Shown here piece after piece: positions 54,082 through 62,818 of a DNA stretch of 64,000 nucleotides. The notes below the pieces were generated by a model that ran no database searches, was not told the origin of the DNA, and worked only from the letters and a program-made list of their open reading frames with translations. The position numbers and the translations under genes were made by a program. The stretch comes from Kaistia defluvii (GTDB lineage Bacteria > Pseudomonadota > Alphaproteobacteria > Rhizobiales > Kaistiaceae), in NCBI RefSeq assembly GCF_040548815.1, contig NZ_JBEPSM010000004.1:372001-436000 (forward strand). Direction: 5' to 3'. Numbering within the stretch: the first letter of the stretch is position 1; every line of letters begins with the position of its first letter.

Positions 54082-54372
54082 CTACCCCGCGAAGCGGTTC
54101 ATGCCCTCGGCGAGCCGGATGTCGAACGCGGTCACGCCGTCGACGACATGCGTCGCCAGGGTCACCGTGACGGTGCCGTAGACATTGCTCCATTCGGGAT
54201 GGTGGTTCATCCGCTCGGCCAGGAGCGCCGAGCGCGTCATGAACGCGAAAGCCTCCTGGAAATCGCCGAATTTGAAGACCTTGGTGATGGCGTCGCGGCC
54301 CTCGACCGAACTCCAGCCTTCAAGTTTTGCCAGCGCCTCCGCGCGCTCGGCGGCTTCCAGTTTCTGGATCAT
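54082..54372 (-). CDS. phhB: pterin-4a-carbinolamine dehydratase
   Basis: A 96-residue protein. AERMNHHPEWSNVYGTVTVTLATHVVDGVTAFDIRLAEGMNRFA carries the family HHPxW signature and catalytic histidines. It recycles the pterin cofactor of aromatic hydroxylases. It overlaps thpR by four bases. Confidence 0.94.
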   Translation of the reverse strand: MIQKLEAAERAEALAKLEGWSSVEGRDAITKVFKFGDFQEAFAFMTRSALLAERMNHHPEWSNVYGTVTVTLATHVVDGVTAFDIRLAEGMNRFAG

Positions 54373-54926
54373 GGCCTCGCCTCCACGAACTCGGCCAGCG
54401 GATAGCTCTCCTCGATCACATAGGGTCCGCCGCCGGTCGACGCCTTGGAGGAGAACAGCACGAAACGTGTCACGTGAAACGCCGCCGCGAAAAGGCCGCC
54501 GCCACGCACGGCGAGATAGGCGGCGACGTCGCGATGCGGCGTGTTGCGCAGTCGGGCCAGCGTCACATGCGGCGTGTATTTGCGCCCTTCGGGCGGCAGG
54601 CCGATCCGCTGCAGGATCCGCTCGTGCTCGGCCTGCAACTCGCTGAGCGCGCGAGACGCCGCGATCCGCGCCACGACCGAATGCGGCTTGGCGGTGCCGA
54701 ACGAATCGAGCGCGGAAAATTGCAGGTCGAATTCGCGCCGCCGCACCCGCGACAGCGCGTCGGCAACTTCATCGGCGGTTCGATCGTCGATATCGCCGAT
54801 GAAACGAAGCGTGACGTGGAAGTTCTCCGCGTCGATCCAGCGCGCGCCGGGAATGCCGCCGCGCAGGAGCGAAAGCCGTTGGGCAAGGTCGGCCGGGATC
54901 TCGAGACCGGTGAACAGGCGCGGCAT
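54369..54926 (-). CDS. thpR: RNA 2',3'-cyclic phosphodiesterase (2'-5' ligase family)
   Basis: A 185-residue 2H phosphoesterase. The two catalytic HxT motifs are HVTLRF (near 37) and HVTLARL (near 124), with RLFTGLEIPADLAQRLSLLRGGIPGARWIDAENF at the start. It opens 2',3'-cyclic phosphates in vitro; the cellular role is unclear. It is coupled to phhB. Confidence 0.92.
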   Translation of the reverse strand: MPRLFTGLEIPADLAQRLSLLRGGIPGARWIDAENFHVTLRFIGDIDDRTADEVADALSRVRRREFDLQFSALDSFGTAKPHSVVARIAASRALSELQAEHERILQRIGLPPEGRKYTPHVTLARLRNTPHRDVAAYLAVRGGGLFAAAFHVTRFVLFSSKASTGGGPYVIEESYPLAEFVEARP

Positions 54927-55017
54927 GATCGCCCTCCTCTATCGGTGGGACGGAAGATCAGGTTCGCGGTTTGCCGGTCGGCTGTAAAGCCCTTTCCCCG
55001 GGCAGCCGCCGCCTGTC

Positions 55018-56067
55018 TCAAGGGCAGGGATTGCCGCGCCACTGATGGACCGCGTCGATCTTCTCCTCCAGTTCCGGGCTGATGGCGACATCCGCCGCCG
55101 CGATATCCACCTTGAGTTGCTCCATTGTCGTAGCGCCGATGATGTTCGACGTGACGAAGCAGCGGGTGGTGGCGAAGGCGATGGCCAGCGTCGCGGGATC
55201 CATGCCGGCCTCGCGCGCGATGGCGAGATAGGCGTCGATCGCCTCTTCTGCGCCGGGCGTTTCATAGCGATCGCCGCGCTTGAACAGAGTCGTGCGGGCG
55301 CCGGCCGGGCGCGCGCCCTTTTGGTACTTGCCGGTGAGATAGCCTTGCGCCAGCGGCGAATAGACCAGCAGGCCGACCTGCTCGCGCATAGCCACCTCGG
55401 CGAGGTTAACCTCGAAGGTGCGGTTCAGCAGGTTGTAGGCGTTCTGGATCGAGACGACGCGCGGGCCCTTGCCGGCTTCGGCGGCTGCGACAAAACGCGT
55501 CGTGCCCCAGGCGGTCTCGTTCGACAGGCCGACATGGCGCACCTTGCCCTCCTGCACCAGCTCCTGCAGCGCGCCGAGCGTCTCCTCGATCGGCACCTCG
55601 TCGGGGGCCGGCTCGGGATGACGGTAGATGGTTGGGTTAGAGCCCCACAGCGTCACGTGCCGGTCGGGCGAATGCAGCTGGTAGAGATCGATATAGTCGG
55701 TCTGCAGGCGCTTCAGGCTCTTCTCGATCGCGTCGCGGATATGCGCGCGCGAAAGCGTCGGCTTGGCGCCGTCTCGGAACCAGGTCAGGCCGTTGCGGCC
55801 GCACACCTTGGAGGCCAGGATGACCTTGTCGCGATTGCCGCGTGCCTTCATCCAGTTGCCGATGATCCGCTCGGTCGAGCCCTGCGTCTCCGGCTTGGGC
55901 GGGATCGAGTAGAGCTCGGCGGTGTCGAGGAAGTTGACGCCCTGCTCGAAGGCGTAATCCATCTGTTCGTGGCCTTCGGCCTCGGTGTTCTGCTGGCCCC
56001 AGGTCATGGTGCCGAGGCAGATGGAGGACACGCGCAGATCGGTGCGTCCGAGCGAACGATATTCCAT
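55018..56067 (-). CDS. aldo/keto reductase (Tas-like)
   Basis: A 349-residue TIM-barrel oxidoreductase. Asp and Tyr of the tetrad lie in NFLDTAELYSIPP, Lys in KVILASKVCG and His in YQLHSPDRHV. The NADPH pocket is in LAIAFATTRCFVTSNIIGATTMEQL. The Tas/YajO type is suggested by MEYRSLGRTDLRVSSICLGTMTWGQQN. The substrate is unknown. Confidence 0.92.
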   Translation of the reverse strand: MEYRSLGRTDLRVSSICLGTMTWGQQNTEAEGHEQMDYAFEQGVNFLDTAELYSIPPKPETQGSTERIIGNWMKARGNRDKVILASKVCGRNGLTWFRDGAKPTLSRAHIRDAIEKSLKRLQTDYIDLYQLHSPDRHVTLWGSNPTIYRHPEPAPDEVPIEETLGALQELVQEGKVRHVGLSNETAWGTTRFVAAAEAGKGPRVVSIQNAYNLLNRTFEVNLAEVAMREQVGLLVYSPLAQGYLTGKYQKGARPAGARTTLFKRGDRYETPGAEEAIDAYLAIAREAGMDPATLAIAFATTRCFVTSNIIGATTMEQLKVDIAAADVAISPELEEKIDAVHQWRGNPCP

Positions 56068-56164
56068 GACGAGAGCTCCGAGAGATTGGGCACGGCAAGC
56101 CGGATGGGCGATGGCCGGATGCGGATGGGCAGGAAGGCGAAGGGCGGGGCGTGCGGAAGACCGG

Positions 56165-56788
56165 TCAGCGCTTGGCTTGCGCGACCAGATCCTCCACGGC
56201 GGGAAGGATTTTCTCGACGATGACAGCGATGCCGCTGGCGTTGGGATGCATCCCGTCTTCCAGCAGCAGGCCGGGATCGGCGACGACCCCGTCGAGGAAG
56301 AACGGATATAGCATCGCGCCGTGCTTGGCGGCCAGATCGGGATAGAGGCTGTCGAAGCGCTGGGCGTAGTCCGGCCCCAGATTGGGCGCGGCGCGCATGC
56401 CGGCGAGCAGCACCGGCAGCTTGCGCTCGCCGAGCCGGGTCAGGATGGTGTCGAGCGCCTGCCGCGGCACGGCCGGATCGAGGCCGCGCAGCATGTCGTT
56501 GGCGCCGAGTTCGACGATCACCGCCTCTGCATCCGGGCCGACCGACCAGTCGAGCCGGGCAAGTCCGCCGCCGGCCGTGTCGCCGGAAACGCCGGCATTG
56601 ACGACTGCGACATCAAGTCCCTTCGCCGTCAGCGCTTTCTGCAGCTGGTCGGTGAAGCCCTCGCCAGGGCCAAGCCCATAGCCGGCGGAAAGGCTGTCGC
56701 CGAGCACGACGAGGCGGATCGGATCGGCCATGGCCGGGCTCATGAAGAGAGCGAGAAGCGAGATTGCCAGCGCCAGGGTCTTTTTCAT
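56165..56788 (-). CDS. tesA: arylesterase/lysophospholipase, TesA-like SGNH hydrolase
   Basis: A 207-residue periplasmic enzyme. The signal peptide is about MKKTLALAISLLALFMSPAMA. Block I is VLGDSLSAGYGL with the nucleophile Ser, block III GANDMLRG and block V DGMHPNASG with Asp and His. The start is the ATG at 56788. It is divergent from the ABC pair, as tesA is from ybbAP in E. coli. Confidence 0.92.
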   Translation of the reverse strand: MKKTLALAISLLALFMSPAMADPIRLVVLGDSLSAGYGLGPGEGFTDQLQKALTAKGLDVAVVNAGVSGDTAGGGLARLDWSVGPDAEAVIVELGANDMLRGLDPAVPRQALDTILTRLGERKLPVLLAGMRAAPNLGPDYAQRFDSLYPDLAAKHGAMLYPFFLDGVVADPGLLLEDGMHPNASGIAVIVEKILPAVEDLVAQAKR

Positions 56789-56900
56789 CGGTACTTTGCC
56801 ACCATATTGAGCCGAACGCGCCGCGATCGGCAGGACGCCGGCGTTCTCGGCTTCCTCCGTACGACGAGCCTGCCCGTCGCACGATATAGGGTCTGCGCGC

Positions 56901-57632
56901 GTGATTGATACTGTCCCGAACCATTCCGATGCCGTCATTCGGCTTTCTTCCGTCGAACTGGCGCTCGGAGCGGGAGCGGCGCGCGTCCATATTCTCCGCA
57001 ACGTCTCCCTGACGATCGAGGCCGGCGAAAGCGCCGCGCTGGTCGGCCCCTCCGGTTCCGGCAAGTCGACGCTGCTGATGACCATGGCCGGGCTGGAGCG
57101 CGTCGACCGGGGCAGCGTGCGGGTCGCCGGCACCGACCTCGCCGCCCTCAACGAGGATGGGCTGGCGCGGTTCCGCGGCCAGAATGTCGGCATCATCTTC
57201 CAGTCCTTCCACCTGATCCCCAACATGACGGCGCTGGAAAACGTCGCCGTGCCGCTGGAGCTGGCCGGTCGCCGCGACGCCTTCGAGCGCGCCGCCGAGG
57301 AACTGAAGCTGGTCGGGCTCGACCACCGCATGAACCACTACCCGTCCGCGCTTTCCGGCGGCGAGCAGCAGCGCGTGGCGATCGCCCGCGCCTTGGTCGC
57401 CCGTCCGGCCATCCTGTTCGCCGATGAGCCGACCGGCAATCTCGACGAGACGACCGGCCGCGAGATCGCGGACCTCCTGTTCAATACCTGCGCCGAGCGC
57501 GGCACCACGCTGGTGCTGGTCACGCATGACAATGCACTGGCAGCTCGCTGCGACCGCATGATCCGCATCCATTCCGGCGTCATCGATCCGCGCCAGGCCA
57601 ATGCCGGCGCGGTTCGGAGCGCGGCGGAATGA
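56901..57632 (+). CDS. ybbA: ABC transporter ATP-binding protein YbbA
   Basis: A 243-residue ATPase of the LolD/MacB type. The Walker A is GPSGSGKST, the signature LSGGEQQRVAIARAL and Walker B ILFADEPTGNLD. The GTG start at 56901 is used. It overlaps the permease gene by four bases (ATGA). Confidence 0.92.
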   Translation: MIDTVPNHSDAVIRLSSVELALGAGAARVHILRNVSLTIEAGESAALVGPSGSGKSTLLMTMAGLERVDRGSVRVAGTDLAALNEDGLARFRGQNVGIIFQSFHLIPNMTALENVAVPLELAGRRDAFERAAEELKLVGLDHRMNHYPSALSGGEQQRVAIARALVARPAILFADEPTGNLDETTGREIADLLFNTCAERGTTLVLVTHDNALAARCDRMIRIHSGVIDPRQANAGAVRSAAE

Positions 57633-60166
57633 CGACCTCCACCTTGCCGCTGCCGCTTCGTTTCGCGCTGCGCGAATTGCGCGGCGGCCTCAGCGGTTTC
57701 CTCGTCTTTCTGGCCTGCATCGCGCTCGGCGTCGCGGCGATCGCGGCCGTAGGTTCGGTATCGCGCGCCATGACCGATGGTCTGGCTCGCCAGGGCCAGG
57801 CGATCCTCGGCGGCGACGTCGCCTTCACGCTGGTGCAGCGGCAGGCGTCGCCGGAAGAACGCGGCTTCCTGGAAAAGCACGGCACGGTTTCCGAGATCGG
57901 CTCGCTGCGCGGCATGGCGCGCCTGGCGGACGGATCGGACCAGACGCTGATCGAGATCAAGGCCGTCGACAGCGCCTATCCGCTCTATGGCACGCTCAAG
58001 GCCGGCGAGGCCGTCGATGCGACGGCGGCGCTGAATGCCGGCAGCGCGCTGGCGGATCCGGAGTTGTTCACCCGCCTCGGCGTCAAGATCGGCGATATCG
58101 TGCAGGTCGGCACAGCCCGGCTGACGCTCGCGGGCGAGATCGCCGACGAACCCGACAAGCTCGCCACCGGCCTCGGCTTCGGGCCGCGCCTGCTGATCTC
58201 CAAGCCCACGCTCGACAGCACCGGTCTCGTCCAACCGGGCAGCCTCGTACAATGGACCTACCGGCTGCGCATGCCGGACGGCGCCCCCGACAGCGCCGTG
58301 GTCGACCTCGTCAAAGCCGCGAACAAGGCGCTGCCCAAGGCAGGCTGGCAGGTGCGCAGCCGCGACGACGCCTCGCCCGGCCTCAAGCGCAACATCAGCC
58401 AGTTCGCGCAATATCTGACGCTGGTCGGCCTCGCCGCCCTGATCGTCGGCGGCGTCGGCGTCGCCAATGCCGTCGGCGCCTTCATGGAGTTAAAGCGGCC
58501 GGTGATCGCCACGCTGCGCTCGCTCGGCGCGGCCGGTGGCCTGGTCACCCGGCTCTATCTGATCCAGATTCTGCTGATCGCGCTGCTCGGCGTGGTCATC
58601 GGCCTCGCCATCGGCGCGCTGGTCCCGGTGGTGGCGCTGCAATTCCTGGCCGACGTGCTGCCGGTCGGCGCCGAAACCGGCTTCTATCCGACCGCGCTCG
58701 GCTATGCCGCGCTCTATGGCCTCTTGACGGCGCTGACCTTCGCGCTGGTGCCGCTCGGCCGCGCGGGCGACATCGCGCCGACCGCGCTGTTCCGCGACGG
58801 CGCCGCCTTCGGCAAGATGCGGCCCCGCCTTGCCTTCCTGATCGCGGCCATCGTCTCGGCGGCGGTGCTGGCGGGGCTCGCCATCCTTCTCGCCTATGAT
58901 CGCCGCATCGCCTTCTATTTCGTCATCGGCGTCGCGGCTTCCTTCCTGCTGCTGCGGCTCGTCGCCTGGGCCGTGACGGCGCTCGCCCGCCGCGCGCCGC
59001 GGTTGGCCTCGACTGAATGGCGGCTCGCCGTCGGCAACATCCACCGCCCCGGCGCGCTGACCGGCTCGGTCGTGCTGTCGCTCGGGCTCGGCCTCACCGT
59101 GCTGGTGACGATCGCGCTGATCGACGGCAATCTGCATCGCCAGCTGACGCAGTCCCTGCCCGACCGCGCGCCGAGCTTCTTCTTCCTCGACGTGCAGAAT
59201 GCCGAGGCCCCGGCCTTCATGGACTTTCTCAAGAAGGAGATCCCGGATGCGACGGTCGAGAGCGTGCCGATGCTGCGCGGCCGCATCGTCGCCCTGAACA
59301 AGACCCCGGCCGACCAGGCGACGCCGACGCCCGAGGTTGCCTGGGTGCTGAAGGGCGATCGCGGCGTGACCTTTGCCGCCACCATCCCGAAGAATTCGCG
59401 GCTCTCCGAAGGCGAATGGTGGGCGGCCGATTATGCCGGCCCGCCGCTCGTCTCGATGGAAGCCGGCGTCGCGCGCGGCCTCGGCCTCAAGACCGGCGAC
59501 ACTGTCACCGTCAACGTGCTCGGACGCGAGATCACCGCGACGATCGCCAATCTGCGCGAGGTCGAATGGGAGAGCCTGGCGATCAACTTCGTCCTGGTGT
59601 TCTCGCCCTCGGCCTTCACCGGCGCGCCCTACTCCGTGCTCGCGACCCTTGCCCATCCCGGCGTCGCCGATCCGGCGGCGGAGGCGAAGCTAATGCGCAA
59701 CGCCGGCACGGAATTTCCCTCCGTCACGGCAATCCGGGTCCGCGAGGCCCTCGACCGCATCTCCTCGATCCTGGATCAGCTGATGCTGGCGATCCGCGTC
59801 GCCTCGTCGATCGCGCTGGCCGCGTCGGTGCTGGTGCTGGCGGGGGCGCTTGCCGCCGGTCACCGGCAGCGGCTCTATGATGCGGTGATCCTGAAGACCC
59901 TCGGCGCGACGCGCGGCCAATTGCTGAAGGCCTTCGGGCTGGAATACGGCCTGCTGGGACTGGCCACGGCGGTCTTTGCCGTGCTGGCCGGCTCGCTCGC
60001 CGCCTGGGGCGTCGTCGCCGGGGTGATGGGCCAGCCCTTCACCGTGTTTCCTGTGACCGCGCTCGCCGCCGCCCTGATCGCCGTGGCCCTCACCATCGGC
60101 CTCGGCCTCGCCGGCACGTGGCGATTGCTCGGCCAGAAGGCGGCGCCGGTACTCAGAAACCTGTAG
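57629..60166 (+). CDS. ybbP: ABC transporter permease YbbP (FtsX-like)
   Basis: An 845-residue protein with about ten spans and two large periplasmic domains. FALRELRGGLSGFLVFLACIALGVAAIAAVGS opens it. FtsX modules lie near 255-380 (LTLVGLAALIVGGVGVANAV) and 710-840 (LDQLMLAIRVASSIALAASVLVLAGALAAG). This class moves lipids or lipoproteins or transmits force and is not a classic importer. The TesA neighbour suggests an envelope lipid role. Confidence 0.92.
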   Translation: MTTSTLPLPLRFALRELRGGLSGFLVFLACIALGVAAIAAVGSVSRAMTDGLARQGQAILGGDVAFTLVQRQASPEERGFLEKHGTVSEIGSLRGMARLADGSDQTLIEIKAVDSAYPLYGTLKAGEAVDATAALNAGSALADPELFTRLGVKIGDIVQVGTARLTLAGEIADEPDKLATGLGFGPRLLISKPTLDSTGLVQPGSLVQWTYRLRMPDGAPDSAVVDLVKAANKALPKAGWQVRSRDDASPGLKRNISQFAQYLTLVGLAALIVGGVGVANAVGAFMELKRPVIATLRSLGAAGGLVTRLYLIQILLIALLGVVIGLAIGALVPVVALQFLADVLPVGAETGFYPTALGYAALYGLLTALTFALVPLGRAGDIAPTALFRDGAAFGKMRPRLAFLIAAIVSAAVLAGLAILLAYDRRIAFYFVIGVAASFLLLRLVAWAVTALARRAPRLASTEWRLAVGNIHRPGALTGSVVLSLGLGLTVLVTIALIDGNLHRQLTQSLPDRAPSFFFLDVQNAEAPAFMDFLKKEIPDATVESVPMLRGRIVALNKTPADQATPTPEVAWVLKGDRGVTFAATIPKNSRLSEGEWWAADYAGPPLVSMEAGVARGLGLKTGDTVTVNVLGREITATIANLREVEWESLAINFVLVFSPSAFTGAPYSVLATLAHPGVADPAAEAKLMRNAGTEFPSVTAIRVREALDRISSILDQLMLAIRVASSIALAASVLVLAGALAAGHRQRLYDAVILKTLGATRGQLLKAFGLEYGLLGLATAVFAVLAGSLAAWGVVAGVMGQPFTVFPVTALAAALIAVALTIGLGLAGTWRLLGQKAAPVLRNL

Positions 60167-60254
60167 TCGCACCCGTCCGCATCGCGTACGATTGTTCCAC
60201 TTGGGCCGTGCCGGATCTCTTGCACGGATCGATCGGGGTGCCCATATCGCATGG

Positions 60255-60355
60255 GAACCCGAGGGCTTGCCGCCAGGCGGAACCGAAGAGGTTGGGACGC
60301 TCGGTGGCGGAAACGGGGGTTTCGCGGCGACGCAGCCGCGGATTTTTTATTTCGG
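60255..60355 (+). ncRNA. probable ybhL leader RNA
   Basis: The leader of the Bax1-I gene holds dense inverted repeats (CCGCCAGGCGG, and GCGGC-GACGCA-GCCGC followed by ATTTTTTAT). A structured element upstream of ybhL-type genes is described for alphaproteobacteria (ybhL leader, Rfam). I assign it by position and structure only, and the exact borders are uncertain. Confidence 0.5.
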
Positions 60356-60366
60356 AGAGGACTTCG

Positions 60367-61143
60367 ATGGCAGATTTCGACAATCGCGTCTCACCGTTTG
60401 GCGCAGCGCGTGCCGAAACCGGTGTTATCGATCAGGGCCTGCGCAGCCATATGCTGCAGGTCTACAACTACATGGCGATCGGCCTGATGATCACCGGCGC
60501 AGCCGCGCTCGGCATCTTCAAGCTTGCCGTGACCAGCGACCCGTCCCAGGCTGTTGCGCAGATGCAGAACGGCCTTCTGCTGACTAGCCTCGGCAAGACG
60601 ATCTACACCGGCCCGCTCATGTGGGTGCTGATGCTGGCCCCCGTGGGCCTCGTGTTCTGGCTCTCCTTCGGCATCCACAAGATGTCGACGGCAAAGGCTC
60701 AGGCCGTGTTCTGGGGCTATTCGGCCCTGATGGGCGTCTCGCTGTCCTCGATCTTCGCCGTCTACACGGCGCAGTCGATCACGCAGGTGTTCTTCATCAG
60801 CGCCGCCACCTTCGGCGCGATGAGCCTGTACGGCTACACCACGAAGCGCGATCTGACCGGAATGGGCTCGTTCCTGTTCATGGGCCTGATCGGCATCATC
60901 ATCGCTTCGATCGTCAACATTTTCATCGGATCGTCGGCGCTTGGCTTCGCGATCTCGATCCTCGGCGTGCTGATCTTCGTGGGCCTCACCGCCTATGACA
61001 CGCAGAAGATCAAGGAAATGTACTATGTCGGCGACGATGGCACGGTTGCCGGCCGCAAGGCGATCATGGGCGCGCTGACGCTCTATCTCGACTTCATCAA
61101 CCTGTTCCTGATGATGCTCCGCCTGTTCGGCGACCGCCGCTAA
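60367..61143 (+). CDS. ybhL: Bax inhibitor-1/YccA/YbhL family membrane protein
   Basis: A 258-residue protein with seven hydrophobic spans. LRSHMLQVYNYMAIGLMITGAAALGIF opens it and GVLIFVGLTAYDTQKIKEMYYVG, with the conserved Asp of the pore, lies near the end, followed by ALTLYLDFINLFLMMLRLFGDRR. Relatives act as pH-sensitive Ca2+ leak channels. The ATG at 60367 follows GGAGAGG. Confidence 0.92.
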   Translation: MADFDNRVSPFGAARAETGVIDQGLRSHMLQVYNYMAIGLMITGAAALGIFKLAVTSDPSQAVAQMQNGLLLTSLGKTIYTGPLMWVLMLAPVGLVFWLSFGIHKMSTAKAQAVFWGYSALMGVSLSSIFAVYTAQSITQVFFISAATFGAMSLYGYTTKRDLTGMGSFLFMGLIGIIIASIVNIFIGSSALGFAISILGVLIFVGLTAYDTQKIKEMYYVGDDGTVAGRKAIMGALTLYLDFINLFLMMLRLFGDRR

Positions 61144-61166
61144 GGCGCGATCGAGACCCCAATCTA

Positions 61167-61197
61167 AGGGCGCGGCCAAGGCTGCGCCCTTTTTTAT
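61167..61197 (+). terminator. terminator of the Bax1-I gene
   Basis: AAGGGCGCGGCC and GGCTGCGCCCTTTTTT form a stem with one mismatch and a U tract, 24 bases after the stop. Confidence 0.8.
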
Positions 61198-61266
61198 GTG
61201 TTTTTTCGCGAGCGCGCGGCGAAGTCCTGGCCGCGCTGGAGCTCGCAGCATTCGAGTGCCTCGCCA

Positions 61267-61809
61267 ATGTCTCCCCTCCCCGACGATCTCTACATCCGCC
61301 CGGCCTGCGTCAACGATCTGAAAGCGATCACCGGGATCTACTCGCACTGGGTGCGGTTCGGCACGGCGAGCTTCGAACTCGACCCGCCGGACGAAGCGGA
61401 GATGCGGCGTCGGCACGAGGTCCTGGTGGATGGCGACCACCCCTATCTGGTGGCGGAAGGCGGCGGGGAAATCCTCGGTTACGCCTATGCGGGGCCCTAT
61501 CGGCCGCGGCCGGGCTATCGCTTCACGGTCGAGGACTCGATCTATCTGGAGCCCAAGGCGCAGGGGCTCGGCGTCGGCAAGCGGCTGCTGACGGAACTGA
61601 TCGCGGCGGCCACCGTGGCCGGATTCCGCCAGATGGTCGGCGTGATCGGCGATTCCAGCCACCAGGCCTCGATCCGGCTGCATGCGGCGCAGGGATTCCG
61701 GCTGGTCGGCATTTTCGAGAATGTCGGCTGGAAGCATGGCCGCTGGCTGGACAGCGTGCTGATGCAGCGTGCGCTCGGCGACGGCAGTGACGAGCCTCCG
61801 GCCGACTGA
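61267..61809 (+). CDS. GNAT N-acetyltransferase (phosphinothricin acetyltransferase-like)
   Basis: A 180-residue protein. IRPACVNDLKAITGIYSHWVRFGTASFELDPPDEAEM is the PAT-type start, PYRPRPGYRFTVEDSIYLEPKAQGLGVGKRLL the acetyl-CoA site, and IRLHAAQGFRLVGIFENVGWKHGRWLDSVLMQ the end. The acceptor may be a methionine-like analogue. The longer frame from a GTG at 61198 overlaps the preceding terminator, so I use the ATG at 61267. Confidence 0.9.
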   Translation: MSPLPDDLYIRPACVNDLKAITGIYSHWVRFGTASFELDPPDEAEMRRRHEVLVDGDHPYLVAEGGGEILGYAYAGPYRPRPGYRFTVEDSIYLEPKAQGLGVGKRLLTELIAAATVAGFRQMVGVIGDSSHQASIRLHAAQGFRLVGIFENVGWKHGRWLDSVLMQRALGDGSDEPPAD

Positions 61810-61896
61810 TGGACAGCAGCCACAGGCGGCGGCGCTTCCCGAAAGACAAACGCCTTAGCCCCGTTCGCGCGGCGTACCCTTCGCGAAGCGGTTGCC

Positions 61897-62280
61897 CTAG
61901 CTCTGGACGACCTTGAGCTTAGTGTCCAGCACCGCCAGAACCTGTCGCAGATCATGGCCGCGCTTCATGATGTAGCCGCCGGTGGCGATCACGGCGTATG
62001 CGCCCTGGCGGTTGCGCAGTTCCGGATCCTTGACGACCTTGTAGAGCGGCATCTCGGACGAACGGCGGAAGATCGAGAACACCGCCTTGTCGCGCAAATG
62101 ATCGATCGCGTAGTCGCGCCACTCGCCGGCCGCCACCATGCGCCCATAGACACGCAGGATCTCGTTCAGCTCGAGTCGGTTGAAAGCAATCAGGGGAACG
62201 GACTTCGCCGTCTCCGGTGGGATCAGCGACACCAGCGTGGCGCTGCCACCGGATCCCGCCTTGTCTTCACCTTCGCTCAA
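61897..62280 (-). CDS. DUF2794 family protein
   Basis: A 127-residue protein: VPLIAFNRLELNEILRVYGRMVAAGEWRDYAIDHLRDKAVFSIFRRSSEMPLYKVVKDPELRNRQGAYAVIATGGYIMKRGHDLRQVLAVLD, the full pattern of DUF2794, which is largely confined to alphaproteobacteria. The function is unknown. It converges on the acetyltransferase gene and is divergent from htpG. Confidence 0.9.
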   Translation of the reverse strand: MSEGEDKAGSGGSATLVSLIPPETAKSVPLIAFNRLELNEILRVYGRMVAAGEWRDYAIDHLRDKAVFSIFRRSSEMPLYKVVKDPELRNRQGAYAVIATGGYIMKRGHDLRQVLAVLDTKLKVVQS

Positions 62281-62818
62281 TGGCGCCTCCTGCAGCGAGC
62301 CGCATTGTCATCGAGCGGTCATGATCGCTCCGTTCGGCCAAGCTGGCAAGGCGCGGCTCGTCCGCCGGACCAAGGAAAGACGCGACTCGCCGTTTCCTAC
62401 GGGCCCGGACGAACCTCACGAAGCCGTGAAGGAGGCGTGTAAAATTCCTTTATTCCGCCCTTTTTCGGCCCGGCACCGGCCGCATTGGCCCGGCAATATC
62501 ACACCATCGCTTCGAACGGTCCGGCTTGGCCAAGGCTTCGGAATTTCTCAGCCCCCCAGCCCCCCGGGGTCCTCAGTTGAGCCGGACCACCTTCGAAGTT
62601 AGTCAGTCGTCGAATTGCATTCCCCTCCCAAAAGGTTCCTGAGGTCGGCTCTGCCGGCCTTTTTCTTTGCCTGGACGCCAGGCAGGGGCCTCCGGCCTTG
62701 AAACTCGGCCGGCGACCGGCGATATCAGCGCCGCCCGCGTGAGCGACGACGCCCGATGGCGCCAGCCGCCCAGGCATCGACCTCGCGCCGGGACGCCGAC
62801 AATACCGGAGAGAAAAGC
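62281..62818. other. 538-base gap upstream of htpG
   Basis: No protein gene is convincing here. The stretch holds an orphan terminator hairpin (listed separately), which points to a small RNA or a long htpG leader, and presumably the promoters of htpG and the DUF2794 gene. No obvious heat-shock promoter was found by eye. Confidence 0.45.
62643..62665 (+). terminator. orphan intrinsic terminator upstream of htpG
   Basis: GGTCGGC-TCT-GCCGGCC, a seven-pair stem with one GU, followed by TTTTTC. No plus-strand gene ends before it. CGGCTC inside the hairpin is complementary to GAGCCG at 62579-62584, which could form an alternative structure. Confidence 0.6.
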
